Shown here: positions 41,305 to 52,500 of the stretch, in pieces
Layout: each line of letters opens with the position of its first letter
How positions within the stretch are numbered: the first letter of the stretch is position 1
DNA from: Undaria pinnatifida
Taxonomy: Eukaryota; Sar; Phaeophyceae; Laminariales; Alariaceae
Reading direction: 5' to 3'
DNA: 64,000 nucleotides
Assembly (NCBI GenBank): GCA_012845835.1
Contig: JABAKD010000007.1
Span: 13,642,011-13,706,010, forward strand
Made by a program: the position numbers and the translations under genes
The notes under the pieces: generated by a model
What the model was told of the DNA's origin: nothing
What the model saw: the letters and a program-made list of their open reading frames with translations, nothing else
The model's database searches: none

Positions 41305-41415
41305 CAGGCGCACCTGTTTCGTGACACCCGTCCAAACATCATACGTACGTCAAGAGAGCACCCAAAATAAATAGGCGCACCTGTTTCGTACACGCGCCCA
41401 AATATCATACGTTCG
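41305..41415 (+). repeat. Short tandem duplication, about 80 bp unit
   Basis: GGCGCACCTGTTTCGTGACA..AAACATCATACGTACGT recurs as GGCGCACCTGTTTCGTACAC..AAATATCATACGTTCGT. Confidence 0.7.
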
Positions 41416-41765
41416 TAATATGAAGCAAAAGCAGCACACCTCGGGCAGATAATCTATACGATCTATCCCTACTTGACGAATTAGATCTTCCAAAGATCTT
41501 CCACGGAAGATATGTATGGTGTAGCTCATGTTATCCGGCGGGAGCCGTACGATCGGCAAGATCTAGCGCGTGCTTCCTGGGCTGGATCCGTACTTTCTGT
41601 ATACAGACCCTACACAGCAGTAGTAGAGCATCTCACAATAATGGCAGATACAAGATCGACTGCAGATTATCTGTAGGATCCATATGGTCTAGATCGTGAT
41701 CTATCCCCACGAGGTGTGAAAGTGGTGAAAGGTTACGCAAGATTCTGCGTGAGGGTATGTACGTC

Positions 41766-41943
41766 CCAAGAGCAAAAATGTCAGGAGACGGCACTTTGAC
41801 CCCTTGACGGACGGCAAATTTCCAATAATTTACCTTGGCTGACGCCAATTACTAGGTTTTACTGTGTAAACGTTCGATTTGACACCCTTGACCGCTGGAC
41901 GTTTTCCCTTCACCGACCGTCTCCTGACATCTTTGCCCCAGAG
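41766..41943 (-). mobile_element. MITE-B copy 2
   Basis: Ends CCAAGAGCAAAAATGTCAGG and CCTGACATCTTTGCCCCAGA. It is in opposite internal orientation to copy 1 (ACTAGGTTTTACTG, CACCCTTGACCGCTGGACG). Confidence 0.8.
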
Positions 41944-42239
41944 TAGTCACTATTTTAAGATTTTGCAGCAAAACCGAACAGCGCCCGCGAGATTCACGGC
42001 AACCGATTGGTGGCGGGAGGGTTTCTTCACGTCTGGGAGTGTTGCTTCATACCAGCACGCTGGAGGCCCACGAGGGTACGGGTGCACATGGGATGAATTA
42101 GGACTCACGGCGGGGAGCATATGTGAACGCCGCGTAGGGCTAGCCCGCGGCAGGAGCCACGCGGTACCGCCATGGTCTGACCAGGAGGCTCGCGAAGCAA
42201 AAAACTGGGTTTCGAAGGCTCGCGAGGCAAAAAACGAGG

Positions 42240-42880
42240 ATCTGCTCTGGCAATACCCCCCCCCTTTTGTTCCCCGCCCAGTTCGTTCAAACTCCCCACT
42301 TACAATTGAAATCGGCCAGAGTAATAAACACTTCTAAGCAATATCTTTTTAGCCATCCATGACGTAGCTTTCATTCATCCCCCCTCCCCCCTCCAACGCC
42401 CCCTCCTTCCCCACACCCCGCACGATCGCTTAGACCCAGCACCCCGCGTATAGCAAGCCCCTACATATATGATTAATACGCGCAATCGGAGGATCACACA
42501 CAATGTTGCGAAGATCAGTGTCGACCAAATCCTCGATCTCATAGCTGGAGTGTATTTTAATATTATATGTGACCTAAACCTCTTGAAAACCCTTCCCACC
42601 TCAGCCCACCCCCCCCCCTTTTTTTTTTTCCTCGATCTCTCTCGCTCAAACGCCCCACCTAATATCAAAACCCGCCAGAGTAACAAACACTTCCACGCCC
42701 TGGATATCGCCTCATTATCTTTTTAGAGCCGTCCATGCCGCTGCTGCAACTCCCCCCCCCCCCCACCCCCAACGCCCCCTCCTTCCCCAACACCCGCACC
42801 ATCGCCTAGATCTAGCACCACGCGTAAAGCAAACCCCTACATCTATGTGACCTAAAGCCCTCCCCCTCCCCCTCCCCTAC
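42240..42880 (+). repeat. Direct duplication of about 330-370 bp, C-rich
   Basis: Blocks near 42300-42475 and 42680-42850 repeat: CGGCCAGAGTAATAAACACT or CCGCCAGAGTAACAAACACT, TATCTTTTTAG, CCATCCATG or CCGTCCATG, AACGCCCCCTCCTTCCCC and GCAAGCCCCTACAT or GCAAACCCCTACAT. A dispersed-motif copy (reverse) sits between them at 42488-42560. Confidence 0.7.
42488..42560 (-). repeat. Dispersed motif copy (reverse)
   Basis: AATGTTGCGAAGATCAGTGT, CGATCTCATAGCTGGAGTG and TATTTTAATATTATATG. Confidence 0.6.
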
Positions 42881-43129
42881 AAGAAGGATTTGAAGTTTCC
42901 ATGCACAAATTGAGCTGCCCCACCTGTCCCTCCCCCCCTTCCCCCCTCCCGCCCCCTTTTTGATCAAAATCAGGCCCCCACGTCCTTCAAAACTCCGCCC
43001 TTCCCTCGCCGGTTATTCGACTTACAGGATTCCCTTGATAAACTGATGATGCATTTCCTTCCACAGCTGTCAGATTTTGTCCCCCTCGGAAACGGGTTTT
43101 ATAGGTTCCGCGCGACAGACTGACGATCA

Positions 43130-43300
43130 CTCTGTTGACCCTGATAGCTACACTGTAGTTGCAAGGGGAGTCGCCGACCTACATCCTTAATGAGGACACA
43201 CAACCCGTAATACGCGCGATCGGAGTATCACACACAGCTTGCAAAGATGAGTTTCGACAAAATATGCGATATCACAGCTGGAGTGTATTTTAATTTTGAT
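43130..43300 (-). repeat. Extended dispersed-motif element, copy 2
   Basis: GGGGAGTCGCCGACCTACAT, CCGTAATACGCGCGATCGGA, CAGCTTGCAAAGATGAGTTT, CGATATCACAGCTGGAGTG and TATTTTAATTTTGATAA. It is the partner of 38030-38200. Confidence 0.65.
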
Positions 43301-43745
43301 AATATATTTTCTGGTACAAGTGTGGCACCGATGTTCGCAGAAGTTTCCGTAGTCTTCGTCGAGCCGCCAGGGCAGAATCGCAACTTCTAGATCTGTCCCG
43401 ACGGCGCCACTTGGATGGCTATCACCGCCTTCTGTGAGGCTTGCCTGTTGCTTTGCGGTATGCAAAGCTGTTCTCTGTGTCAGGAGCAATCGCTGCCCAC
43501 GTGACAGTGCCCTAGAGGCGAGCTGTACGGTCCCGCCGCAAAAAAAGTCAGTAGACTGGTCTAAGCTATTACCTGGTATCTGTTTGGGTCAGTTGCCCAG
43601 AATTCACCAATAGACATCGGACACTATAATTGACCGTCGGCAAATAATGCGGAATCAAAGGATGCAAATGCATTTAGGATAACCCCCGTACCTTTGACGT
43701 CTCATCCTTGGCGGGGGCTGCCGCTGCCGCAACTCGCACTGGGTG

Positions 43746-44207
43746 ATGATGCCTCAAGCACCGGGTGGGGTACGTTGCGTTGATACTCATTCTATGGTAT
43801 CGTATGGTTTGCATGTTTGCATGGATTATCTAGGGTGGTTGGTGTGGTGCTCTGGTGTTGGGTGCTGTGGGCTTTCGATTTTGAGTTTGAAAATGAGCGG
43901 AAAAGAAGAGCTGTGCACACAGCATCCTACGAAGCAAAATGTCGTTTCGTGCCGAAACCACTTGGTTTTAGACTGCGAAGAAAATATAAATGCAGCCAGG
44001 TCTTCTGGCACTCATTCATGTCTTGGACAAACTAATTACTTGATTCCAGAGCAAGCAAACAATAAAAATACTCAGACCCCCTGCGTGAAAAACAACAAAA
44101 TCTTCATGCACCCACGTTTTGAACCCAAACAACTTGGATTTAGAGTGCAATCATTTGCGGTTTGGTTACATCAGCTCCCGTCGTCTCGTGTACACATACG
44201 TACATAA
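43746..44207 (+). CDS. Hypothetical reading frame, 153 codons
   Basis: An ATG-started frame without recognised domain. The translation starts MMPQAPGGVRCVDTHS and is Cys-rich (ten or so Cys). The block around 43935-43985 and that around 44118-44160 are related at DNA level (CCACTTGGTTTTAGACTGCG and CAACTTGGATTTAGAGTGCA), but they fall in different frames. That argues against real coding. It may be a chance frame. Confidence 0.2.
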   Translation: MMPQAPGGVRCVDTHSMVSYGLHVCMDYLGWLVWCSGVGCCGLSILSLKMSGKEELCTQHPTKQNVVSCRNHLVLDCEENINAARSSGTHSCLGQTNYLIPEQANNKNTQTPCVKNNKIFMHPRFEPKQLGFRVQSFAVWLHQLPSSRVHIRT

Positions 44208-44209
44208 TG

Positions 44210-45350
44210 CTCACGTTTTTCATTTTTTTTTCTATAAAATTCTATGTTGGATGTTGGAGGATGGGCGGTGCTATCATGGAAGAGGTGCAGCATCAGCCGC
44301 CGAAGAGATACCGCCGGAAACAACAGCACAGCAATGGCAGTGCATCACGCACTGCCACCGCTGCTGCTGTTGCAGATCACTAGCAGTCGCAGCAGCAGTA
44401 GCAGCAGGAAGGGACGGCGCACGGAGCTGCTCCTATCTCTCCGATTAGCATCACCGTCACCATCAATCAGGGACTGTTCTGATCGCCGCTACACACACCG
44501 ACTGCACTGCTGTATTGCGCATTTTCTGTTCAACTATTTAGGGCGAACAAAGGCCAAATAACGCGGAAAGACAACGCCCACTCACCACAAGTACCAGCAC
44601 CGCACTCCCGGTGCGTCCTTCCTCGGTTAGGATGGCGTGATAAACGCTCGCCCTTGTGCTGCCTCCAGTTTACCTCCCGTCTTCCCTATTGTCTTTCCAG
44701 GAAAATGCGGCGGGACACCTCTGAACAGCAACAGCGGACAGCGATTCGAGCGAACAGCGAACATCAACATAGCGTAGGTTTCCAATGTCTTGGGAAGCTA
44801 TTATTAGGGGAAGTTATCTTAATCAGTATAAAACATCCCCGGCTTTGTTATCCTGTCTCTTGTCCCTCGATGCAGCAGTACTGCTGCACTGCTGTCGGCC
44901 CAGCCGAAACAATCCCGAGGGTGACTCCCCCCCCCTCCCGAAAGTGAACAAGCAAGGAAAGATTTGGTCTCACGATGAGAGTATTGCTTGGGACAGCAGC
45001 GGTTGGGGTGCTGATGGGGATACAGACCTGCGATGGAGGAAGCACCAGCGCTGCTGCTGGTTCGAGATCGACAGGGTTGCCTTGCCCATCTAGCACAGCT
45101 GCAGGGAGCGCTCTGGGCGGGTTCTACGTGCAGACCCGTAAGGGGGGGGGTGAGTAGTCGCTTCCGGCTTGCGCAAGCTGGAGGACTCGGGCGTGAGATC
45201 TTCAAGTGCAGGCTTTCGTTCGCGTTTTGACCTTTCGACTTTTGTTGCGCAAAATGCATAGACCTCATCAATGAAATGACCAACGTACTCTCACATGTGG
45301 TTGAGCATAGTGAGAAGAGAGCGCAACTCAACAAACCACAAGAACACCAG
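44210..45350. other. Stretch with weak exon-like patches only
   Basis: 44702-44770 has a good acceptor-like TGTCTTTCCAG followed by a charged open stretch (MRRDTSEQQQRTAIRANSE). 45250-45350 reads CIDLINEMTNVLSHVVEHSE in one frame. Neither is supported by a full splice pair. No other feature. Confidence 0.25.
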
Positions 45351-45354
45351 AAAC

Positions 45355-45425
45355 GACAGCAGTGCAGCAGCAGTACAGCAGCAGTACAGCAGCAGCAGCA
45401 GCGGCAGCAGCGGCGGTGGCGGCTG
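45355..45425. repeat. (CAG)n trinucleotide repeat
   Basis: CAGCAG runs with GTA and GGC interruptions. Confidence 0.9.
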
Positions 45426-45539
45426 ATGGGGCGACTTTGTAGGAAGTCGAAGTGGTGTCTATCTTATGCCTGGTATGTATGAGTGCGATAAAAATAATAC
45501 CTGGTGCCAGGCAATCAAAACGTTTTATGAAGCAAACAC

Positions 45540-45725
45540 TCGAGTGCAAAGATGTCAGGAGACAGCACTTCCACCCCTTGACAGACGGCAATTTCCCCAA
45601 AAATTACCTTGACTGACCCCAAACTACTAGGTTCTAGAGTAGAACGATCGGTTTGACGCCTTGACCGCTGGATGTTTTCCCGTGACTGACCGTCTCCTGA
45701 CATCCTTGCCCGAGTGTATCATGCG
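45540..45725 (-). mobile_element. MITE-B copy 3
   Basis: Ends CGAGTGCAAAGATGTCAGGA and TCCTGACATCCTTGCCCGAG, near-perfect inverted repeats of over 20 bp. The internal TTGACCGCTGGATGTTTTCC is shared with copy 2. Confidence 0.85.
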
Positions 45726-45929
45726 ACGAAAAAAAGCGGTAAACGAAATCCTTCCATCGGACTTGAAAGGCTATTTATTCTTAATGATAGATTCTTCACA
45801 CCGGCATCCTGTGGCTGTGTTTGCGATGGCTGTGTTTGCGAGATGTATGTACTGCAGCACAATAAAAAACTACAAAAAACAGAAAAGCAGACTCACTGCT
45901 TGATCGTATTCGTACGATACGTTACAACG

Positions 45930-46285
45930 CCGCCAAGTGCATACATTCATGTCCGCATCTATCCCTATCCAATGCATGCAGGTCACATATGACTGCGGGG
46001 TACAGTACAAAAGCACAGATTCAAACTTTTTCGAAGAGTCAACCCGTGGGTCGGTAGAAGAGATCTCGTGGGCCAAGGTGACCCAATCCAAAGTGCATAC
46101 CAGGTATATGTTTATTAATGTCCGCATCTATCCGTATCCCATGCATGAAGGTCATATATCACTTCGGGGTACAACAGCACAGATTCAACCATTTTCGAAG
46201 AGTAATCCCGTGGGTCGGGTCCACGGATCGAATCCGTGGGTCGGTAGAAGATATCTCGTGGGCCAAGCTGACCCGATCCGCGACA
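45930..46285 (+). repeat. Tandem duplication, about 155-bp unit, two copies
   Basis: AGTGCATACATTCATGTCCG, CATCTATCCCTATCCAATGC, TTTTCGAAGAGTCAACCCGT and GAAGAGATCTCGTGGGCCAA recur about 155-180 bp later with AGTGCATACCAGG and GAAGATATCTCGTGGGCCAA. The second unit contains an extra hairpin-forming insert (CCACGGATCGAATCCGTGG). Confidence 0.8.
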
Positions 46286-46445
46286 TGAACTGCTCTCACG
46301 GGTCAGGTTGGGTCGGATCGTGACTCTTTGAAATGTCGAGAGTCGGGTCGAGTCGGGTCAGGAGGTTTTGAAATCTCATGGGTCGGGTCGGGTCGGGTCA
46401 GAAGGTAATCAAAATCTCACGGGTCTGGTCGCGTCACCCGCCCCG
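46190..46445. repeat. GGGTC-rich cluster
   Basis: GTCGGGTCGAGTCGGGTCAG, GAGGTTTTGAAATCTCATGG and GTCGGGTCGGGTCGGGTC. Same family as 8090-8225, 36025-36185 and the flanks of the 9.5-10.3 kb satellite. Confidence 0.65.
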
Positions 46446-47039
46446 CGAGGTTTGACGCTTGAAAAACCCTGGATTTTTCCTTTTTTTTCTTCCCGTTTTT
46501 TTTTTTGTTTGGTTTGAACCTGCTTCTTCTGCGCACACCGCAAAGGGAAGAAACACACCAAGCTCCGATAGTCACAGCAGTATCTACGCACCGTGAGCAC
46601 AGCAGTACAGGCTGCAATCGTCCCTTCACATAGCAGCAAAGTACATACAGCAGTAGTAGTACGTTCGTGTCAACCTGACAGCAGAGTGCGACAACGCAAG
46701 CCAGCAGACAAGAACAAGTGTTGTGCCGAGAGCCAAGATGTACGTACGAGTATTCTTCTTGTGTCCTTTTTTATCCTAATTGGATCGGGTCGGACTCGAC
46801 GCTTTTGGGATTTTATATCCCACTATTAGTATTAATAATATGAAGAAATCCTGCAGCTTCACACCCCGAAGCAACTTCAATTTAGAAAAAAATGGACCGC
46901 TGCTGACAGTCCCTACAGCAAAAATATATACCAGTATTATTTAAAGAAGAAAGCCCTCAGATTTCTGACAACAGCAGCTTACACGCGACAGCACTTTTAA
47001 TGAGCCCATGCCACTCTTTAGGCTTGGGAGCCGACCGAA

Positions 47040-47470
47040 TGCGGAAAGCCGGAAAATGCTTGCTCACACGCACAAGTCACAGGGACCTCATGCCACCGGG
47101 CAGAGTCAATGGCCTGCGACCCCTTCCAAGACGGCCCTGACCGCTTCTCGTCAAAACCAGCAATCGCGAGAGGTGATGCGGGCCGCAGGTGGCGTTTGAT
47201 TCAGAGGTTGTGACGGGATCGCCACGCCGAAGCCGTTGTCGATTTTTGACGGAAGAAGAGCCGGCCGGTGATCCTGCCATCATGGCGAAGTCAAAGTTGT
47301 TGGGGGGCGCCGAAAAAACACGCAGCCCACGTAGACGGGCAGAAGAAACAGCACGAAGTGTGGTCTTTGCGCTCTGACCTGAAGTTGACGGCGATGCGTG
47401 AATCGATTGTCCTTCAAGATGTGATTTTCCTTGAACAAATTTCAAACCAGAAACACGCGTGAAAAGCATA
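47040..47470. other. GC-rich patch open in several frames, not assigned
   Basis: A minus frame of 130 codons (47077-47469) and two plus frames overlap. One plus frame carries MAKSKLLGGAEKTRSPRRRA. The openness probably reflects GC content rather than coding, and no domain was recognised. Confidence 0.25.
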
Positions 47471-47819
47471 CCCTGGTACGACGTACTGCTGTGATCTGAC
47501 CTACTTTTGATATGATATGACGGTACGTATCATACTATAGCTGGAATACACACGCATGCATCCTCCGATTTGAATTTGGTTGTGTCAATCACCAAAGATA
47601 GAGGGCCTTAAGGACCAAAGCTCGTCACAGTCCTAGGAGCCCCACCTCGACCACCTCGGGCAAGAGAACTCGAGGGCGACTCAAGCGTACGAAGCAAGGG
47701 ATAGTTGCCACGTCTAAGGTCGGGCCATTGCAAGTTGAGTACTACCTGGTAGTACTCTCTCCCGAAGTCGAATCGGGCCATGTGTATAGACATGAACGTA
47801 TTTTTCAAAACCATGGTTC

Positions 47820-47905
47820 AGGTTTTGAACATTTCACAAAACTCTGTACCCCATATACGTCAGCTGCGAGTTCGACCGGTTGAGTGGTCGATCGATCGGT
47901 ACTAT
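47820..47905 (+). repeat. Dispersed motif, half copy
   Basis: TACGTCAGCTGCGAGTTCGA, then GGTCGATCGATCGG. The CTTTGCAAGCTGCG half is not conserved. Confidence 0.4.
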
Positions 47906-48147
47906 TAATATATTTTTGGAGCTTTAGAATCGCACCCTTTTAGCGGAGAACAGGCAGCTTCAATGGCGCAGGATCAATGTTGCAGCAGTAAATACTCGTA
48001 GGTGACAGATCAACGTCGGGACTGGTTACGAGGAACCCAGCTTATTTCTCGAAGTCTTGATTCTACATTCTAAACATAAAAAATCACCAGTCCGAAACTC
48101 GCTAATGTTGTTCTTTGGATTAATGCATATTCATAAAGCCACCAAAA

Positions 48148-48462
48148 ACTTTTTTTTTTTCTTGCACACTTCCACTTTTCAGCTTCTGGACAAGCCGTGG
48201 TCACAGGTGTCATCCCTTCTCCTCCCCGGTTCTTGCCTTCAATTTTTATCGCGCATAGGGTTCAGCAATCCCACTGCTCGTCAATTGTTCATCGAGTGTT
48301 GCTAACTCACGCTCTCGCGCTTTCCGCAAGTCAATTTGTCCACAAGAAAAAGTTCCAACGAATTTATACGAGTTTGCACTCGGCGGGGCTCGAACTCACG
48401 AAACTGACCTATGCCAGGCTCAAGGATAACCTGATACGCCACCGGGGCGACCGGTTTTACCG
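48148..48462 (-). mobile_element. SINE-b, complete copy (reverse)
   Basis: Poly-T and CACACTTCCACTTTTCAGCT at the 3' end, CACGCTCTCGCGCTTTCCGC in the body, a reverse B-box GGGGCTCGAACTCACGAAAC and a reverse A-box AACCTGATACGCCACCGGGG, then CGACCGG. It is the same subfamily as 33219-33538. Confidence 0.8.
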
Positions 48463-48689
48463 ACCGCCGTCTAGCAACTGGCGTGACCTCAACCACTTGT
48501 TCCACGCTAAGATGTGCGGGTTCTTTTTTTAAACTTTTTTCCCCACCTATCGACACCAAGCACACCAGGGTTATACTTGGGGCGTGCGGCGGTCGCTTGC
48601 TCTCACTTTTTTTGCGAGAATTCCACTCAGCGGACTTTGTGCCGGAGTCATGTGCGGCTTGCCTGTTATCGTTTTTTAATATACCGCAG

Positions 48690-48900
48690 TTATTCTCGCC
48701 ACAGGCGAAAAAATAATGTGTGGTCTCCTTTTCGCCGTAGGCGAGAAAAAAAATGGGTCCGTTTTTGCCGTAGGTGAAAAAAAAATCGATCATCTCGTCG
48801 TAGTTTTTTATTGGGGGGATCCGTTTCGCCGTAGCCGACTTCTTTTTCGGGTCCGTTTCGCCATCGGCTAGATTTTATTTAATTTTTTTCCGACGCAGGC
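48690..48900 (+). repeat. Hairpin-bearing repeat (TCGCCGTAGGCGA), four to five units
   Basis: Units of CGGGTCCGTTTCGCCGTAGG-like sequence followed by GCGAAAAAAAA. The core TCGCCGTAGGCGA is a small inverted repeat. Spacing is about 40-50 bp. Confidence 0.6.
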
Positions 48901-50270
48901 GCTTTTTTGGGAATTGTGCAATGTAACGTGTTTTTCGTAGATGTTTTTTTTTTCTAGTCCCCTTTTTTTCCATACATATACTGGACACTCGAGGCGCGGA
49001 CTCGAGACTCGGCATCGTTCATTCAGGTAGAGCACAGGCTCAAGCTAAGAGTATTATCGGTAGATACTTTTGGGGGTATAGCGGATTGCTGTTGCTGCTG
49101 AGGAACATCTCACACAACCTGTCATGTCAGTCGTGCTGTTGGTCTGACTCTGACGCTAGTGTACCAAGTGGGTGAGGAAGCATGAGTGTTTAAGCGATGC
49201 TCGCCCTGAGCTACGTGTTTGCCCACGACCTTTGACCACAGGTGGTGTTTTTGTTTCATTTCCATTTCAACTTCTTGTTTTTGGCCTTCGTACTTCTGTT
49301 GCTTTGTACCAATACATTATGGTGTTTCCGTACGCTAAAAGCACCCTATGGTAGATTCGCCGGAAAGTCCTGGAAGGGAGCTCGAACACTTGTTTCTAAG
49401 ATATTATGCCGGTTTTGTGCTCTCCGCGAAGCAAAACGACGCAACTAGGTAGGAAAGGAAAGATCTGGAGAAAAAACAAGATCAAGACTCGTTTTTCCAT
49501 GAACAGGGATGCCCGCCTACTATGGTAGGGTAAAAGGAGCGTATAAGACACACATTTTGAGCCAATATTTTTTTTCGCGTAGTAATTTTTACGCGTTGTT
49601 TACGCATAATGTCCGAATGTTGGCCTCCGTCGGTCCTCCAGCAGCTCTCCGGGGGACCTCCGGGACCCCTCCTGGGGCTCCTGGCGGGGGGGCGCACCGA
49701 GCCTTCGGCTCGGGGTGCAGGGCCGGACCACGGCCTCCGGCCCGTTGTGCGCTTGCGAAACTGAATCGTCGATTGCCGATACACGCCTTTGGCTGTGCAG
49801 CAGCACGCAATTCGATCAGTGACGGCAGCGGTTTTGGCGACGGTGATGGAAGCTTCATTGATGTTCATGTATTCTCTGCTCTCTGTCTTCTGTGTGTGAT
49901 TCGTCTACGGGGCGTTGGTAGCTGAGGTTCTACGTGTGGTGTCGGTCCTCCGTCCGGCGCGCGAGAAATCTTTTTCGGGCTACGTATTCGCTTTTGGCTT
50001 TTGCTTTCTCGATCATTTAAACCCCGCAAAATAATTGAAATTTTCCAGTTTTATAGATTCTAAAAAACCAAGACGAATATTTTGGAAACTCGGTATGGCA
50101 TGTGGCCAATCGGAAAGAGTGAATGTTGAGTGTCTTTTGTTTTTTTTGTTTTTTGTGTTTGGGTCCAAAACGCTCAGTTGCCCTTATGGAGAAATCGACC
50201 GGGCAAATCATCGCAGGGGGCGTATTATCATATGCCATATACGTGTTAAACGGTAGTCGCTCGTACTCGC
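48900..50270. other. Stretch without a recognised gene
   Basis: Contains a GC-rich island at 49610-49760 with the hairpin CACCGAGCCTTCGGCTCGG. Open frames of up to 138 codons cross it in several frames, with no domain recognised. Confidence 0.35.
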
Positions 50271-50870
50271 CACGATTATGCTCACCAGCAGCAGCAGCAG
50301 TAGGGACAACATCGACATACCAACTAGAACTGCCGAACCAACTATCGGAAGTCCTGCTGCCGCTCTTCGAACATGCCAACTAAAACTGCCAAACCAACTG
50401 TTGGTAGTCCTTCTGCTGCTTTTCGCTGCCTCAGTTTTGCTTCGCACTGCTTCGCCATCCACCAGCAGCAGCAGCAGCAACATCAACGTATAAAGACCAA
50501 CTAAAACGGTCAAACCAACTTTTTATATTGTTTTATCTTACGGCGGATGGGGACAACTAAAGCTTAAGCTCATCACACTTGCACTTATTTTCATACGTGT
50601 CGTCTGCCAATGTAACTCAAATAGTCAAACCAACTATCCCCCGACTGCTCTTTACTCTTACGGCTACCTTTTTTACGCATCTGTTTTCACTTGCGAAGCC
50701 TCCACCACCACAAACGACACCGGGTAGTAGCAACAACATCAACATACCAACTAAAATGGTAAAAGCAGCTAATCCCCCTGCTGCCCTTTGTCACCTTTGC
50801 CGCCCTTTTCTTTACTTGGCCAGCCGCCACCACCACAGCCAGCGGCAGCAATAGCAGGAACAGCAAAGGT
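50270..50870 (+). repeat. Degenerate repeat (AACATCAACATACCAACTAAAA)
   Basis: Blocks such as ACATACCAACTAGAACTGCC, GCCAACTAAAACTGCCAAAC and ACATACCAACTAAAATGGTA, with AGCAGCAGC tracts between them, recur at 50310, 50380, 50490 and 50740. A fragment of retroposon R2 (reverse) lies at 50535-50605. Confidence 0.5.
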
Positions 50871-51079
50871 AGCACTGACAGCAGGAGCAGCAAAGGCAGC
50901 GTTGAAGGAGGGGAGGGGTTTCCTAGTATGCAGCGGCGTGGGGCGGTTAGGCTACGCGGTGGTGCCGTGGTGTCGGACCCATACAATGCCCGGATGCAAG
51001 TCATGATCACCAGAAATATGCGCAAGGTAGGAAGGCGTGCGGCAGGATAGGGGATGGGGGATGGTATAGCTGTTGTGTA

Positions 51080-51889
51080 GCGGTACTCTTGTCGTGCCTT
51101 CCGTCATCACCGTTACTTCTGTATTTGCCATCATCACAATCGTTACATGTGAAACGGTCGCAACCGTTACTTCTGAAACCGTCAGAACTCTTCCGTTTGT
51201 AACCTTCATCACCTTTTTTGCTGGAACTATCATGGCCAGTGCTTCTGTAACCGCCATCACCTTTTTTCCATCGTATCAGTTGCTTGTGTTTTGTCCGGGT
51301 GCGTATCTGATAGTACCCTTTAACTCCGAAACCGTCGTCAGGTTTTCTTTTGAAACCGGCATCACATTTACTTCTGTACCCGTCAAGCCGTTGCTTCTGT
51401 AACCGTCATCATTATTTCTGAAACCACAATACCCAATATGTATGTAACCTATCGCCGTCGTCACTTTTGCGTCTTAACCCATAGTAACCGTATCTGTGTA
51501 TTCGTTATCATTTTAACGGCCGTTACTCCCGAACGCATCGTAACCGTTACTGTGTAACCTTCATCGCCTTTAGTTCTGAAACCGCTGAAACCGTTGATTC
51601 TGAGCCTACGTTTTAAACGTTACTGCTGTACAAGGCTCCATATCATGGCCGTCCCTTCTGTTTCTAGCGTCGTCAAAGTCGTTACTTCTGAAACCGTCAT
51701 ACTAACCGTTTCTTGTGAAACCGTCATGCTAACCGTTACTCTGAAACCTTCATACTAACCGTTACTTCTGAAACCGTCATACTAACCATTGCTTCTGAAG
51801 ACATTATTCTAATCGTTTCTTCTGAAACCGCCATGCTAACCATTGCTTCTGAAACCCTCTTACTAACAGCTACTCTGAAACCGTCATAC
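51080..51889 (+). repeat. 27-bp minisatellite, left part
   Basis: Imperfect units close to ACTAACCGTTACTTCTGAAACCGTCAT (written here as ACTAACCGTTACTTCTGAAA plus CCGTCAT), most regular at 51660-51889. It stops exactly where the left LTR starts and resumes after the right LTR at 59711. Confidence 0.85.
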
Positions 51890-52249
51890 TGAGGGTTTGG
51901 TGTAACCCAGGTTCGTCGGGCGACCTGCTACAAGTTCTCTTGTCTTTCGTAGCGTGTGTAGGACACGCCAGGTTGGGGCAAGGTTCGACGGCGAACCCAG
52001 CGAGGGTAACGATAGAAGTGCCTCGAGGCACCGAGAGGTGCCTCCAGGCAAAACGAGAGAGCGGACAGTGATTACTTGTCAGCGGGACACGCGATTACCC
52101 GCCTCTCTGTCACCAAAAGCTACGGAGACTCCACGACCACTCTTAGTACAAGAAGACACGATATCCAACACCTCTGGAACGGCTACCGTTCATACAAATC
52201 TTAACGAGAAGATAGGCCCACGTGACGGTAGAACGTGTACTGCGACCCA
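51890..52249 (-). mobile_element. Ty3/gypsy retrotransposon: 3' LTR
   Basis: 360 bp. On the element's own (minus) strand it begins TGGGTCGCAG and ends CCAAACCCTCA, the canonical TG..CA ends. It is about 90 percent or more similar to the other LTR at 59358-59710 by eye. The main difference is a small indel near 52145-52160 (GTACAAGAAGACACG is missing in the other copy). Confidence 0.85.
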
Positions 52250-52264
52250 TATCGCCCCCCAATG
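52250..52264 (-). other. Polypurine tract next to the 3' LTR
   Basis: The minus strand reads ATTGGGGGGCGATA directly before the TGGG start of the 3' LTR. This is the expected place and composition for the plus-strand primer of an LTR element. Confidence 0.6.
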
Positions 52265-52500
52265 TTTGAACGCTACATACTGCAGAACCCAGCACAGCTT
52301 TTGAACATTTATAAAAGGAGACCGGTTTTCAGGTTCTGTAAGAAATCAGCGTATTGTGTTGTACTGCGGTAGTCAATGTGCATGTTTCCCCTCGTTCACT
52401 TTCTAATCATGTTGCCCCTTGCGCGATAAGAACCGCGGGCTTGTATGAGCATGATAGAAGTTTACTAAATCTCGGTCACACACTATGAACTACCAGTGGT

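Noticed and set aside
44162-44448. LRR-like LDLECNHLRFG peptide on the plus strand
   Set aside because: A single chance match with no splice sites or neighbouring LRR units.
51890-51900. Perfect 5-bp target duplication of the LTR element
   Set aside because: The left flank CATAC and the right flank TAATA do not match. ATAC is near both ends but offset by two bases, perhaps because the array itself mutated.
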